A stretch of DNA of 64,000 bases from an uncultured Bacteroidales bacterium (GTDB lineage Bacteria; Bacteroidota; Bacteroidia; Bacteroidales; P3), in contig CAMVGR010000001.1 of NCBI GenBank assembly GCA_947167075.1, positions 1 through 64,000 on the forward strand, in the 5' to 3' direction. The notes under the pieces were generated by a model. That model saw only the letters and a program-made list of their open reading frames with translations. It did not search any database and was not told the origin of the DNA. Of the stretch, positions 9,446 through 19,360 are shown one piece after another. Numbering within the stretch: position 1 is the first letter of the stretch; each line of letters opens with the position of its first letter. Both the position numbers and the translations under genes were made by a program.

Positions 9446-9637
9446 ATCTCGTTCTATTTTTCTTTGCTCTAAAAATGATATAACTGCAATTCTGACAAAA
9501 AAGTATTTCACTATAAAAAAAAGTACGCTTGTAGTTTCAACATCGAAATGCAACTTTTTCTGCCGCAGGCATACTATGGCCATTCTTGTCGCGTTATTAC
9601 ACATTATTACACCTTTGTTACATAAAACAACAACATT

Positions 9638-11035
9638 ATGTTTAAGAAAGAGACCTATATTGCCCGCCGCGAGCAGCTTCGCAAGGATGTTGGCCACGGG
9701 CTGATTATCATTCCGGGCAATCACGAAGCCCCCTGCAATTACAAAGACAACACCTATTGGTTCCGCCAGGATAGCACCTTCCTCTACTTCTTCGGCCTGC
9801 AGCGCGAAGACTTGGTGGGTGTGCTCGACTGCGAGACGGGCAAGGACTACATCTTCGCCAACGACTACGACATCGACGACATCATCTGGACCGGCCCGCT
9901 GCCCAGCGTCAAAGAGCTGGCAGCCAGTGTGGGTGTGGAGAATACAGGCACCCCCAAGGCCCTCCACGACATGATTGCCGCCATGAAATCGCCCGTCAAC
10001 GGCAAGCCGATGCCCCACTATCTTCCTCCCTACCGTGCCGACATTCGTGCCGACCTCTCCGAACTGCTAGGTGTCTCCTACGCTTCGGTAAACCGTCATG
10101 CCTCGATGGATCTTATCTTGGCGTGCGTCAAGCAACGTATGGTGAAGAGTGCCGAAGAGATTGAGGAAATCGAACGTGCCATCGCCACTGCCTACAACAT
10201 GCACGTCGGTGCCATGAAGCTAGCCATGCCGGGACGCTACGAGTACGAGCTGGCCGGATTCATGGAAGGCGAAGCCTGGAAGGGCAATGGCCCTGTCAGC
10301 TTCCCCATCATTATGACTGTCCACGGCGAGACTCTCCACAACCACGGCCACAACAATCGCCTCGAGGTGGGGCGCATGCTGGTGATGGATGCCGGCTGCG
10401 AGACCCCCATGAACTATTGCTCCGACATTACCCGTTCGGTGCCTGTGGGTGGACGCTTCGACGACCGTCAGAAGACCATCTACGAGATAGTGCTCAGCGC
10501 CCAGCTCGAAGCCGCTCGCGTCACCCGTCCGGGCATCACCTACAAGGAGGTGCACCAGGCCGCTAGCCGCAAGTTGGCCGAAGGCTACCGTTCTATCGGC
10601 ATACTGAAAGGCTCGGTCGACGACATCGTGGCCTCCGGTGCCCATTCGCTGCTCATGCCTCACGGTCTCGGCCACATGATGGGCCTCGACGTGCACGACA
10701 TGGAGAACTATGGCCAGATCAACGTCGGCTACGACGACGAGACTCGCCCCAGCGAGCAGTTCGGCCTCGGTAGCCTCCGTTGCGGTCGCCGACTGCAACC
10801 CGGCTTCGTCATCACCGACGAGCCCGGTTGCTACTTCATCCCCGCCCTTATCGACAAGTGGCAGGCCGAAGGCACCTGCAAGGACTTCATCGATTTCGAC
10901 GAGCTCAACAAGTGGCGCGACTTCGGCGGTATCCGTATCGAGGACGATGTGCTGGTCACCGACACCGGTGCCCGCATCCTCGGCAAGCCAATCCCCAAGA
11001 CCGTTAAGGAGATCGAAGAGACTATGGCCTCCTAA
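9638..11035 (+). CDS. pepP: Xaa-Pro aminopeptidase (aminopeptidase P, M24B)
   Basis: A 465-residue metallopeptidase that removes N-terminal residues preceding proline. An N-terminal creatinase-like domain (about 1-170) is followed by the pita-bread domain. Metal ligands are visible: [45 protein letters not shown] and [11 protein letters not shown]. It is divergent from aspS across a 192-bp gap and is followed by strong terminators. Confidence 0.95.
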   Translation: MFKKETYIARREQLRKDVGHGLIIIPGNHEAPCNYKDNTYWFRQDSTFLYFFGLQREDLVGVLDCETGKDYIFANDYDIDDIIWTGPLPSVKELAASVGVENTGTPKALHDMIAAMKSPVNGKPMPHYLPPYRADIRADLSELLGVSYASVNRHASMDLILACVKQRMVKSAEEIEEIERAIATAYNMHVGAMKLAMPGRYEYELAGFMEGEAWKGNGPVSFPIIMTVHGETLHNHGHNNRLEVGRMLVMDAGCETPMNYCSDITRSVPVGGRFDDRQKTIYEIVLSAQLEAARVTRPGITYKEVHQAASRKLAEGYRSIGILKGSVDDIVASGAHSLLMPHGLGHMMGLDVHDMENYGQINVGYDDETRPSEQFGLGSLRCGRRLQPGFVITDEPGCYFIPALIDKWQAEGTCKDFIDFDELNKWRDFGGIRIEDDVLVTDTGARILGKPIPKTVKEIEETMAS

Positions 11036-11138
11036 TCCATAGTTCCTCTAGTTATTTAAGTCATCACCCGAAGTCCCCAAACGATAGCAGCACTGTTCTG
11101 CCATCCTTTTGGGGCTTCTTTCTTTGTATATGTCACAT

Positions 11139-11182
11139 ACAGAGGCTCGTACGTGCATTGAAGAGCCTCTGTTTTTTCTTTT
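11139..11182 (+). terminator. Intrinsic terminator after pepP
   Basis: ACAGAGGCTC (11139-11148) pairs perfectly with GAGCCTCTGT (11163-11172), followed by TTTTTCTTTT. A weaker hairpin (CCCCAAA...TTTGGGG-like, about 11077-11114) precedes it. Confidence 0.85.
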
Positions 11183-11333
11183 GCCAAAAAAACGAAAAAA
11201 GGGCAAAAATGAGCCAAAAATGGCTTTTTGTAACCCATTGTAATTCAGTCATGAAGATGGACCAAGTCTTACTCATCTCTTACTCATGTCTTACCCATCT
11301 CCTACCCAACCTCTACTCGAGTAAGAGTTAAGT
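11183..11333 (-). repeat. 11-bp phased tandem-repeat element, type 1, copy A
   Basis: On the minus strand four 11-bp units lie at 11300-11310, 11289-11299, 11278-11288 and 11267-11277: GTTGGGTAGGA, GATGGGTAAGA, CATGAGTAAGA, GATGAGTAAGA. A 20-nt spacer (11247-11266) and a 20-nt core gaattacaatgggttacaaa (11227-11246) follow, then a T-rich tail with repeated TTTTTGCC blocks. This is the only type 1 copy on the minus strand, and it is the one whose neighbouring gene start (11588) lies on the plus strand. From 11334 to 11587 I see no gene. Confidence 0.85.
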
Positions 11334-11587
11334 AGGCAAAGACTAGCCCATCGTATGGAATAGACTTGAATAAAGTCCGGACGCTTCTTTGCCAAACCTC
11401 GGCTGGCTTCGATTAGCAGTCTGCTATTATAGAGTGGCACACCTTCACTCGGCAGGTGCGATGTTCGCTTGGGATATACCATCATGTTTCGTTTTCTGCA
11501 TCACGATGGCCCAACAGAATACATTTTTTGTCCGCTCGGCAATATATCGCTCCTTGTCGCGTTAATAGAGCAAACTGTATTTTTTCG

Positions 11588-13291
11588 ATGGAAGACCAAA
11601 TGACGATGATTGAAATCCTGCTTGCCGACACAGGCGAACGCATGCAGGTGCCGCAGTGCTCGACGGTGAGCATGCTGGCCGAGGAATACACACGGCGCCG
11701 CGCCGCCGAGGGCAAGCCGCTGCGATGGCCCATCCTGGGGGCTTTGGTGAACAATAGGGTGGAGGCCCTTCAGTTTCGTATCTATAACCCCAAGGTGATT
11801 CGTTTCCTCGACATCACCAGCGGACAGGGTTTTCGTCTCTATCGCAACTCGCTCTGCTTCATGCTCTACAAGGCAGTGCTCGACTGCTATCCCGAAGCCT
11901 CGCTCTGCATCGACCACTCGCTGCAGAACGGCTTCTACTGCCGCATCGAGAGTGCCGTGGAGGGCTACGAGTTGCCCGACCAGATGACCGTGTGCCGCAC
12001 CGTGCGCGAGCGCATGATAGCCCTGCAGGAGCAGGACCTGCCCTTTGTGAGCCGCACCATGCTGCTCGACGATGCTCGTACCCTTGTGGCCGACCAGCGT
12101 ATACCACGCACCAAGGATGTGCTGCGTGGCCTGCGTCAGCTCTATATCGAGATGAACTTCCTCGACGGCACAGTGCATAAGGTGAACGGCAAGCTGGCCC
12201 CCTCCACAGGATGCATCACCTGTTGGGACTTCCGCACCTTCGAGGACGGCTATCTGCTGCAGTGTGCCGACACCGACCACCCCGACAAGCTGTCGCTCTT
12301 CACCGCCACACCCAAGCTCTTTGCCATCTTCCGCGAGCACCATCGCTGGGTGGACCTTTTGCACACACCCACCGTGGCCGACTACAACCGCATCGTACGC
12401 GCTGGCGGAGCCAACCACCTCATCCACCTGGCCGAGGCCCTGCACGAGAAGAAATATGCCGAAATTGCCGAGCAGGTGCACGAGAGCGGTGCCCGCATGG
12501 TGCTGCTGGCAGGCCCCAGCAGCAGTGGCAAGACCACCTCGTGTCGCCGACTCAGTGTGCAGCTCAGCGTGCTGGGCCACGACGTGCAGCAACTCTCGCT
12601 CGACGACTACTTCCTCGGGCGCGAACGTACCCCCAAGCAGCCCAATGGCGAGTATGACTTCGAGTGTGTCGAGGCCCTCGACATACCGCTTCTCAACGAG
12701 CAGCTCCTCGCCCTCTTCCGTGGCGAGGAGGTGAAAGTGCCTACCTACGACTTCAAGAGTGGCGAGCCTTTCTACAGCGGACGCACCATGCAGCTCGGCC
12801 CCCGCAGCATTCTGGTGGTAGAAGGCATCCATGCCCTCAACCCCAAGCTCACGGCCCAGATCGACGACGCGCTGAAGTTCAAAGTCTACGTCAGTGCCCT
12901 CACCCAGCTCTCCATTGACGACTTGAATATTATCCATGGCACCGACAATCGCCTGGTGCGCCGCCTAGTGCGCGACAACAACTTCCGCGGGTGGGATGCC
13001 CGCGAAACCCTTCGCCGTTGGCCCGACGTGGTGCGTGGCGAGCGTATGCACATCTTCCCCTATCAGGAGAATGCAGATGTCATGTTCAATAGTGCCTTGC
13101 TCTACGAGATGGGTGTGCTGAAGGTCTATGCCGAGCCCCTGCTGAAACAGGTGCCCGAGAATTGCGAGGAGTATGCTGCTGCCCAGCAGTTGCTCGACTT
13201 CAGCGAGCTCATCGAGCCCATCGATGCCAAGTATATCCCCTACAACTCCATCATGCGCGAATTCCTTGGTGGTAGCTCGTTCGAGTATTGA
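11588..13291 (+). CDS. Nucleoside (uridine) kinase with N-terminal TGS/ThrRS-like domain
   Basis: A 567-residue protein of a Bacteroidota-type fusion family. The first 60 residues resemble a TGS domain; residues about 60-200 resemble the second ThrRS-like domain (LYKAVLDCYPEASLCIDHSLQNGFYCRI). The C-terminal half is a P-loop kinase with GPSSSGKTTS at about 309-318, LDDYF, and VVEGIHALNP. The likely reaction is phosphorylation of uridine or cytidine. The start is the ATG before EDQMTMIEIL; ATGs at 11600 and 11606 are possible, and the open frame upstream to 11456 is not conserved. Confidence 0.85.
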   Translation: MEDQMTMIEILLADTGERMQVPQCSTVSMLAEEYTRRRAAEGKPLRWPILGALVNNRVEALQFRIYNPKVIRFLDITSGQGFRLYRNSLCFMLYKAVLDCYPEASLCIDHSLQNGFYCRIESAVEGYELPDQMTVCRTVRERMIALQEQDLPFVSRTMLLDDARTLVADQRIPRTKDVLRGLRQLYIEMNFLDGTVHKVNGKLAPSTGCITCWDFRTFEDGYLLQCADTDHPDKLSLFTATPKLFAIFREHHRWVDLLHTPTVADYNRIVRAGGANHLIHLAEALHEKKYAEIAEQVHESGARMVLLAGPSSSGKTTSCRRLSVQLSVLGHDVQQLSLDDYFLGRERTPKQPNGEYDFECVEALDIPLLNEQLLALFRGEEVKVPTYDFKSGEPFYSGRTMQLGPRSILVVEGIHALNPKLTAQIDDALKFKVYVSALTQLSIDDLNIIHGTDNRLVRRLVRDNNFRGWDARETLRRWPDVVRGERMHIFPYQENADVMFNSALLYEMGVLKVYAEPLLKQVPENCEEYAAAQQLLDFSELIEPIDAKYIPYNSIMREFLGGSSFEY

Positions 13292-13337
13292 TCCCATGGA
13301 GTCCGAATAGCGATTGTCGCAGCAAAAGAAAACAAGA

Positions 13338-13372
13338 GGGGAAGAAGCATCAGTGTGCTTCTTCCCCCTTTT
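13338..13372 (+). terminator. Intrinsic terminator after the nucleoside kinase gene
   Basis: GGGGAAGAAGCA (13338-13349) pairs with TGCTTCTTCCCC (13356-13367) around a 6-nt loop, followed by CTTTTG. Confidence 0.8.
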
Positions 13373-13456
13373 GTATGTAGTTCGGAAAGGAACCAATTAT
13401 AGCTGCATAAGCCTTTCTCGTTAATGGATCAGAGTGAATAGAGTAATCGGCTGTTA

Positions 13457-13786
13457 GTGTGCTCACGTTTTATCCACATGGTCAGTTACGGAGGCATTCC
13501 GCAGCGCAAGCCGTCGTACTATGCCGACCTTCTAGGGGTGACTAAGGGCTACTTGAGCCAGTGCGTAAAGAATAACAGCGATATGACTGTCATGGAATGG
13601 ATTAACGAGAAGACGATGCTCGAGGCGAAGATACTGTTGGGAAGCACTGATAAAAAGCTCGATGACATTGCTGAATCCCTACACCTTAACTCGTCGTCGC
13701 AGTTTGTAAAGTTCTTCAAAAAGCAATCTGGCGAGACCCCTCACGACTATCGAAAGCATCGGCACAATAGGGTCGATATGGATTAG
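13457..13786 (+). pseudogene. AraC-family regulator remnant, DNA-binding domain only
   Basis: The reading frame encodes only the C-terminal double helix-turn-helix of an AraC/XylS regulator: PSYYADLLGVTKGYLSQCVK, TVMEWINEKTMLEAKILLG, LDDIAESLHLNSSSQFVKFFKKQSGETPHDYR. The usual N-terminal sensor domain of about 180 residues is missing. In the same frame just upstream, ATG GAT CAG AGT GAA is followed by TAG, then SNRLLV, which looks like decayed coding sequence. The gene ends 4 bp inside the convergent aroK end. A functional stand-alone HTH protein starting at the GTG (13457) or ATG (13478) cannot be excluded. Confidence 0.6.
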
Positions 13787-14262
13787 CAGGGCAGTTGTGG
13801 AGCGACACCATCGAGGATGATGTGTGCGCGGAGGTAGATGCTTTCGCGTTCGGCCAGACCGCGGGTGATTTTCTCGTGCATTTCCGGCTCCGACAGACCG
13901 CGCATGGCAGGACGCGGACGGTGGCTGCGCAGGGCACGTTGCACCAATTGGTCCACCGTGAGCTGAAGGTAGATGGCGGTGCCGTGGGTGAGGATGAAGT
14001 CCATATTGCCGCTGTGACAGGGAGTGCCGCCACCAGTGGAGACAACCACATTGTCGAGGTCGGCGGTAGTATGAAGCAGTTGGGTTTCGAGTTGGCGGAA
14101 GGCTTGTTCGCCGAAGCGGTCGAAGAAGTCGCGCACGGTGTAGTGGTAGCGTTGCTCGAAGGCTTGGTCGAGGTCGAGGAAGTCCATCCCTTTGTCGGCA
14201 GCCAGCCGCCAACCGAAGGTGGTCTTACCACTATACATATAGCCTACTAGGTAGTATTTCAT
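13783..14262 (-). CDS. aroK: Shikimate kinase
   Basis: A 159-residue P-loop kinase for the fifth step of the shikimate pathway. Walker A is GYMYSGKTT (7-15); DLDQAFEQRY holds the shikimate-binding Asp; FGEQAFRQLET and VSTGGGTPC are conserved; RPRPAM is the lid Arg region. Its ATG overlaps the recN stop as ATGA, so the two are probably translationally coupled. aroQ elsewhere in this window belongs to the same pathway. Confidence 0.93.
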   Translation of the reverse strand: MKYYLVGYMYSGKTTFGWRLAADKGMDFLDLDQAFEQRYHYTVRDFFDRFGEQAFRQLETQLLHTTADLDNVVVSTGGGTPCHSGNMDFILTHGTAIYLQLTVDQLVQRALRSHRPRPAMRGLSEPEMHEKITRGLAERESIYLRAHIILDGVAPQLPC

Positions 14263-15911
14263 TGCATTAGTTCGCGTGCGGTTTGCATGGCGGCCTCGGA
14301 GGGGGAGCCACTACTGAGCATGGATGCTAGCTCGACGATGCGTTCGCTAGGTGTGAGCTCGCGTATGAGACTCACGGTGCTTTCTCCCTCTACGTGCTTA
14401 TATACTTTGAGGTGCTGCTCGGCGCGGGCTGCAATTTGTGGCAGGTGGGTGATGGCAACCACCTGCATGTGTTCGGCCATGCGGCACATGATGCGTCCTA
14501 CAGCCCCTGCTATATCGCCGCTGACACCAGTGTCGATCTCGTCGAAGATAATAGTGGGCAGTAGCGAATGTGATGTGAGCATGCTTTTGATGGCGAGCAT
14601 TAGGCGCGACAGTTCGCCACCCGATGCCACTTGGCTTACGTCGTGCATCTCCATGCCTCGGTTGGCGTTGAAGAGCAGCTGCACGGTGTCGTGCCCCTGC
14701 GGGGTGTAGTTGGATGATGGGTCGACCTGCACGGCGAAACGTGCATCGGGCATGCCTAGTTCGTGCAGTGTGGGAAGGATGGCTTCGGAGAGTGCTTTGC
14801 CGGCTGCAATGCGCTGTTGTGTAAGAAGGTCGGCAGCTTGCTGCAGGGCAGCGTAGGCTTGGTCTACCTGCTCCATAAGGTCGTGGATACGGTCGTCGAG
14901 AGTGCTGATGGTTTGCAGTTTGCTCTTGAACTCTTCGCGCAGGGCAATCAGTTCGCTTACAGTATTCACGCTATGCTTTTTCTGTAGACGATAGAGCAGG
15001 GATAGGCGGTCGTCGACCTCCTGTTGTCGTTCGGAACTGTAGTTGATGCGATTGGCTGTGTGCTGTAGTTCGGTGGCGATGTCGTCGGCTTCGATCAGTA
15101 CCGAGTCGATTCGGTTGCACAGTGCCTCGGCATCGGGATGATAGGAAGAGATGTGCGACAGTGCATTTTTGGCAGTTCGTAGACGTGACAATACCGAGCT
15201 GTCGCTCTCGTCGTCGATGGCGATGGCGGCAGAGGTGAGCCCCTCCTTTATGGCTTCGGCATGGGACAAGAGTTGCGACTCCTGTTCGAGTTGTTGCTGT
15301 TCGTCCTCGGTAAGTCTGGCGGCAGTGAGCTCGTCGAATTGGAACTGCAGATAGTCCTGCTCACGACGGCTTTCTGTTTCGGTGGCCACAAGGGTCTCTA
15401 GGTCGTGCTTCAGCGAGGTGTATTTCCGATAGGTCCTTTGGTAATCGGGCAAAGCACTGTGGGCAACGAGCGAGTCGAGCAGTGATAGTCGGAAGTTGCG
15501 GTCGGCAAGGGTGAGTGTCTGATGTTGAGAATGAATGTCGATAATATGAGGGCCGAGTTGTTGCAGGAAGGCGAGCTGTACAGGCGTGTCGTTGGCAAAT
15601 GCACGGCTTTTACCTGAAGGGAGGACTTCGCGTCGCAGGATGAGAAGGTTGTCGTAATCGATATCGGCTTCGTCGAATAGGGATTCTAGGTGAAGCTCTG
15701 AGATGTCGAAGTGGGCTTCGACTACGCATTTGTGTTCATGGTCGGCTAGTGTGGCAACACTGGCACGCTGGCCAAGCAATAGCCCTAACGCCCCTAAGAT
15801 GATACTTTTGCCAGCACCTGTCTCGCCGGTGATGGCTGTAAAACCTTGCCCGAATGCAATGTCGGTTTCGCGGATGAGGGCATAGTTTTCAATATGGAGA
15901 GTCTGGAGCAT
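14259..15911 (-). CDS. recN: DNA repair protein RecN
   Basis: A 550-residue SMC-like ATPase acting in double-strand break repair. N-terminal LHIENYALIRETDIAFGQG and Walker A GETGAGKSIILGAL; a long coiled-coil middle region (about 160-360) rich in Glu, Gln and Leu; C-terminal ABC signature ASGGELSRLMLAIK and Walker B TIIFDEIDTGVSG. Full length for the family. Confidence 0.95.
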   Translation of the reverse strand: MLQTLHIENYALIRETDIAFGQGFTAITGETGAGKSIILGALGLLLGQRASVATLADHEHKCVVEAHFDISELHLESLFDEADIDYDNLLILRREVLPSGKSRAFANDTPVQLAFLQQLGPHIIDIHSQHQTLTLADRNFRLSLLDSLVAHSALPDYQRTYRKYTSLKHDLETLVATETESRREQDYLQFQFDELTAARLTEDEQQQLEQESQLLSHAEAIKEGLTSAAIAIDDESDSSVLSRLRTAKNALSHISSYHPDAEALCNRIDSVLIEADDIATELQHTANRINYSSERQQEVDDRLSLLYRLQKKHSVNTVSELIALREEFKSKLQTISTLDDRIHDLMEQVDQAYAALQQAADLLTQQRIAAGKALSEAILPTLHELGMPDARFAVQVDPSSNYTPQGHDTVQLLFNANRGMEMHDVSQVASGGELSRLMLAIKSMLTSHSLLPTIIFDEIDTGVSGDIAGAVGRIMCRMAEHMQVVAITHLPQIAARAEQHLKVYKHVEGESTVSLIRELTPSERIVELASMLSSGSPSEAAMQTARELMQ

Positions 15912-15932
15912 GTTTTCAATTACTGGATTACG

Positions 15933-17135
15933 TTAAGACAACATAGGGATCACTCTTTCTAAAGCGGCAATGAAGGCATCTACATCGGCAGTGGAGTTGT
16001 AGGCGGCGAAAGAGGCACGGACAGTGCCAGGAATGGCGTAGCGGTCCATGACGGGTTGGGTGCAGTGGTGGCCGGTGCGGACAGCGATTCCCAATTGGTC
16101 GAGCAGGGTGCCCACATCATAAGGGTGTGTCTCTCCAACCAGAAAAGAGATGACAGCCGCCTTGCTAGGTGCTGTGCCGAAGATGCGCAGGGAGGATATC
16201 TGTTGCATGCGTGTGGTGGCATAGTGTAGTAGCGATTCTTCATGCTCGGCGATGCAATGCACGCCTACTGATTGTATGAAATCGATCGCTTGGCCGAGAG
16301 CTACCACATCACCCACCGAAGGTGTGCCTGCCTCAAACTTATAGGGAAGGACATTGTATGTGGTGTTGTCGAAGGTGACGTTCTCGATCATTTCTCCTCC
16401 GCCTTGATATGGAGGCATCTGTTCGAGTAGCTCTTCGCGGCCATACATGACCCCTACTCCCATTGGACCGTACATTTTGTGGCCAGAGAAACAATAGAAG
16501 TCGCATCCCAATGCCTGCACATCGACGGAGGTGTGTGCCACAGCCTGTGCTCCATCGACCAATACCGGAACGCCATGGGCATGGGCAGTGGCGACGATAG
16601 AGGCTATAGGATTGACTGTGCCAAGAGTGTTACTAACATGACAGACAGTCACAAGACGGGTTCGTTCGGTGAAGAGAGACTCATAGGCCTCAAGGTCGAG
16701 CACACCCTCGTCGGTGAATGGAATAGGCCGTATGTGGGCTCCTGCCAGCTGCCACGGAACGATATTAGAGTGGTGCTCCATACCAGTGCAAATCACCTCA
16801 TCGTCGCCTGTAAAGAATTGTTTGGCAAATGACGATGCCACTAGATTGATGGCCTCGGTAGTGCCACGGGTGAATACAATCTCTTCAGGCTTGCGGGCAT
16901 GGATGAACTGGCAGACTTGCCTACGCACTTTTTCATACTGTTCGGTGGCAGCGGCTGCCAGATGATAAGTGCCTCGGTGGATGTTGGCGTTGCTGTACCG
17001 ATAGTAGTTGTCGAGTGCTTCAATAACAGCAAGTGGCTTTTGGGTAGTGGCTGCATTGTCGAGATAGACAAGTGGATGTCCATGCACTTGCTGGTCGAGT
17101 ATAGGGAATTGAAAGCGTATGTTGTCGATGTTCAT
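15933..17135 (-). CDS. sufS: Cysteine desulfurase, SufS type
   Basis: A 400-residue PLP enzyme that takes sulfur from cysteine for Fe-S cluster assembly. The PLP lysine is K220 in FSGHKMYGP; the catalytic cysteine is C358 in RTGHHCTQPVM, the group II (SufS/CsdA) form. The N-terminus LDNAATTQKP is typical. No sufBCD or sufE gene adjoins it here, which is unusual for sufS and suggests the scaffold genes lie elsewhere. Confidence 0.93.
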   Translation of the reverse strand: MNIDNIRFQFPILDQQVHGHPLVYLDNAATTQKPLAVIEALDNYYRYSNANIHRGTYHLAAAATEQYEKVRRQVCQFIHARKPEEIVFTRGTTEAINLVASSFAKQFFTGDDEVICTGMEHHSNIVPWQLAGAHIRPIPFTDEGVLDLEAYESLFTERTRLVTVCHVSNTLGTVNPIASIVATAHAHGVPVLVDGAQAVAHTSVDVQALGCDFYCFSGHKMYGPMGVGVMYGREELLEQMPPYQGGGEMIENVTFDNTTYNVLPYKFEAGTPSVGDVVALGQAIDFIQSVGVHCIAEHEESLLHYATTRMQQISSLRIFGTAPSKAAVISFLVGETHPYDVGTLLDQLGIAVRTGHHCTQPVMDRYAIPGTVRASFAAYNSTADVDAFIAALERVIPMLS

Positions 17136-17155
17136 AGTGTATCTCCTAATAAGCT

Positions 17156-17917
17156 TTATTGTTTTTCGACCTTTCGGTGTTTCAGTATATGTCGAACCAC
17201 GAAGAAAAGCACTACTGCGGCAAACAGGGCTATGATTATGATACTCAACTGATGGCTATATTTCTCGATGACTGATGGGTCGGCGGCTTTATAGGCCAGC
17301 CATCCCAAAAGGGCGAGTATACAATTCCATGCTAAAGCTCCAATGGTGGTAAAGAGACAGAAAGCACCGAGATTCATTTTACTGAGGCCTGCCGGTATGC
17401 TAATGAGCTGGCGAATGACCGGAATGAATCGTCCAACAAGAGTGGAGACATTGCCATGGTCGTTGAAGTAAACTTCGGCACGCTGTACCTTTTCCTTGGA
17501 GAGCTGTAATACGTGACCCAACTTGCTTTCGGCAAAGGCATATACGATAGGACGCCCGAGCCAAAGTGACAGAAAGTAGTTGATTAATGCACCCAATAAT
17601 GCACCTAACGTGCCGAAAAGGACAACAAGCCAGATTTTCATACCACCGGCACTGTTGGGATTGGCGGCGACATAAACGGCAGGGGGGATGACCACCTCGG
17701 AAGGAAAAGGGATGAACGAACTTTCCAAGGTCATTAGTCCGGCGACAGCTACATAGTTCATGTGAGCGTCGTACCAATGTAGCACCGTAGCTACCCATCC
17801 TGAACCTGTCGAGTCACCACGTACGGATTCGGCAATGCCAGATGGCTGTTGGGCATTTAATGTTCCTACTGTCAGTATCAATAAAGTGGAAAAAAGGATA
17901 AAGTGTTTCTTTTTCAT
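17156..17917 (-). CDS. DedA-family membrane protein
   Basis: A 253-residue protein of the DedA/VTT family, which includes polyprenyl-phosphate and phospholipid flippases. It has an N-terminal signal-like segment (HFILFSTLLILTVGTLNAQQ), then the conserved core: ESSFIPFPSEVVIPPAVYVA, GALLGALINYFLSLWLGRP, and GRFIPVIRQLISIPAGLSKM with the conserved Arg-Pro motif, ending in a C-terminal helix and a basic tail. The start is the ATG directly before the signal-like segment. Confidence 0.88.
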   Translation of the reverse strand: MKKKHFILFSTLLILTVGTLNAQQPSGIAESVRGDSTGSGWVATVLHWYDAHMNYVAVAGLMTLESSFIPFPSEVVIPPAVYVAANPNSAGGMKIWLVVLFGTLGALLGALINYFLSLWLGRPIVYAFAESKLGHVLQLSKEKVQRAEVYFNDHGNVSTLVGRFIPVIRQLISIPAGLSKMNLGAFCLFTTIGALAWNCILALLGWLAYKAADPSVIEKYSHQLSIIIIALFAAVVLFFVVRHILKHRKVEKQ

Positions 17918-17939
17918 GTGTATTATTGATGTAATGTGT

Positions 17940-19340
17940 TTATTTATGCTGTTGAGGATCGGCAGTGGATGGAAATAGTGTTGAAAAAAGAGGATTCCCG
18001 GGCATTTCTGGACAAAGTATAGAAAGAAGAGGTAGATCAGCATTGTCTAGATGTTGGCGGGCGCTGTTGTAGCGATTGGTATGATAATAGGCTGCTACTA
18101 GATATGCCGAGTAGAATCCATCTTTTGGCAAAATGTTGAGCGATTCTTGCGCAAAATCAATTACTTCATTGTAGAATTGATTACGGTAGAGAAAATCGAT
18201 ATACTGTTGGCACATGTCCTCACTGCACCCATCTGTGTCGAGCATCCGTTCGTAGTAGTCGCGTGCCATGTCGATATTACCTATTTGGTCGTAGATCTTT
18301 GCTGCCACATTGAAGACAAGGGCATTGGTATTTTCTTGCTTAAGTGCTCGTTTGATGGTTGCAAGTGCTTGTTGGGTGTCGTTGCTATGAAGTAGACAGA
18401 GTGCCAGGGCAGACATAATGTTGGGGTCATCGGGTGAAAGGTCGAGGGCTTTTTGGAAGTAGGCTAGGGCTGTAGCGTGGTTGTTGTGGCGATCGTAGAT
18501 ATAGGCTATGCTGCTGTATATAGGAGCTGGATTGTCTACAATCTCGGCTTGCTGTATAAGTGTGGTAACAGCTTCTCCGGTGCGTCCCATCTCTTCTTGA
18601 GCACAGGCTTTGTCTGTGTATGCCATGAGCAAGGTTTTGTCAATGACTAGTGCAAAGTCATAGGAATCAATTGCTTTTTCATATAGAGTAAGGTAGTAAT
18701 AGCAATTGCCTAAACAATGCCACCCTTCGGCACTGTATGGATGTTCGTCGAGGAAAGATCGGATATATGTAGCAGTTTCTTCAACCATGTTGCACTCGAA
18801 AGCAGTGTCTACATAGTTGTATAGAGTGGATTCGTCGTAGCTGTCAGTGTCAAGAGCTAGTTGATAATAACGAATAGCGTTATTATAATCGTGCAGTGTG
18901 AAGTATTCTTCTGCTATGTTGGCGTAAATTCGTCCTAGCTGCCACCCATCCTTGGCTGCTTCGAGAAAGTAAGTGATAGCTTTCTCACTTTGTTTCATTG
19001 CACTGTAAACAACGCCTAGAGAGTAGGCTATGTCGGTATTGTCTGGTTCTTCTTGGCGGAGCTCCTGTATAATACGAAGAGCCGAATGGTAGTGTTGTTT
19101 CACAATGAGCAGGTGGGCACGGCGTAGACGTATTTCGGTACTGTTGGGATAGAGATGTTCGGCATACTCAACTGCACGTTCGAGTGGTATTATATCGCTG
19201 ACTTCGAGGTAGTAGTCAATGATGATTTCTAACTCGTCGACATCGAAAAACTGATCTCGTCCTTTAAGTACAGTATTCTCAAAGTCAAGTATTATCTTAA
19301 TTTCCTCGTCATCGAAGTCTTTAAATCGGTCTTTGCTCAT
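17940..19340 (-). CDS. Tetratricopeptide repeat protein
   Basis: A 466-residue protein made of about ten TPR-like helix pairs (for example AYSLGVVYSAMKQSEKAITYFLEA, AIRYYQLALDTDSYD, GWHCLGNCYYYLTLYEKAID). There is no signal peptide, so it is probably a cytoplasmic scaffold. The acidic N-terminus (SKDRFKDFDDEEIKIILDFE) is typical of a Bacteroidales TPR family. It sits 20 bp after sprA in the same transcription direction. Confidence 0.85.
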   Translation of the reverse strand: MSKDRFKDFDDEEIKIILDFENTVLKGRDQFFDVDELEIIIDYYLEVSDIIPLERAVEYAEHLYPNSTEIRLRRAHLLIVKQHYHSALRIIQELRQEEPDNTDIAYSLGVVYSAMKQSEKAITYFLEAAKDGWQLGRIYANIAEEYFTLHDYNNAIRYYQLALDTDSYDESTLYNYVDTAFECNMVEETATYIRSFLDEHPYSAEGWHCLGNCYYYLTLYEKAIDSYDFALVIDKTLLMAYTDKACAQEEMGRTGEAVTTLIQQAEIVDNPAPIYSSIAYIYDRHNNHATALAYFQKALDLSPDDPNIMSALALCLLHSNDTQQALATIKRALKQENTNALVFNVAAKIYDQIGNIDMARDYYERMLDTDGCSEDMCQQYIDFLYRNQFYNEVIDFAQESLNILPKDGFYSAYLVAAYYHTNRYNSARQHLDNADLPLLSILCPEMPGNPLFSTLFPSTADPQQHK

Positions 19341-19360
19341 ATTGGTAGTATCTCTATGTT

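Noticed and set aside
9455-9637. Promoters sought between the divergent aspS and pepP genes
   Set aside because: Several TACTTTTTT-like strings occur but none with a proper TTTG box at 19-21 nt; I could not choose one.
11501-12937. Long minus-strand open frame of 478 codons opposite the nucleoside kinase gene
   Set aside because: It is complementary to conserved P-loop kinase sequence and shows low-complexity shadow translation (His, Gln, Val-rich).
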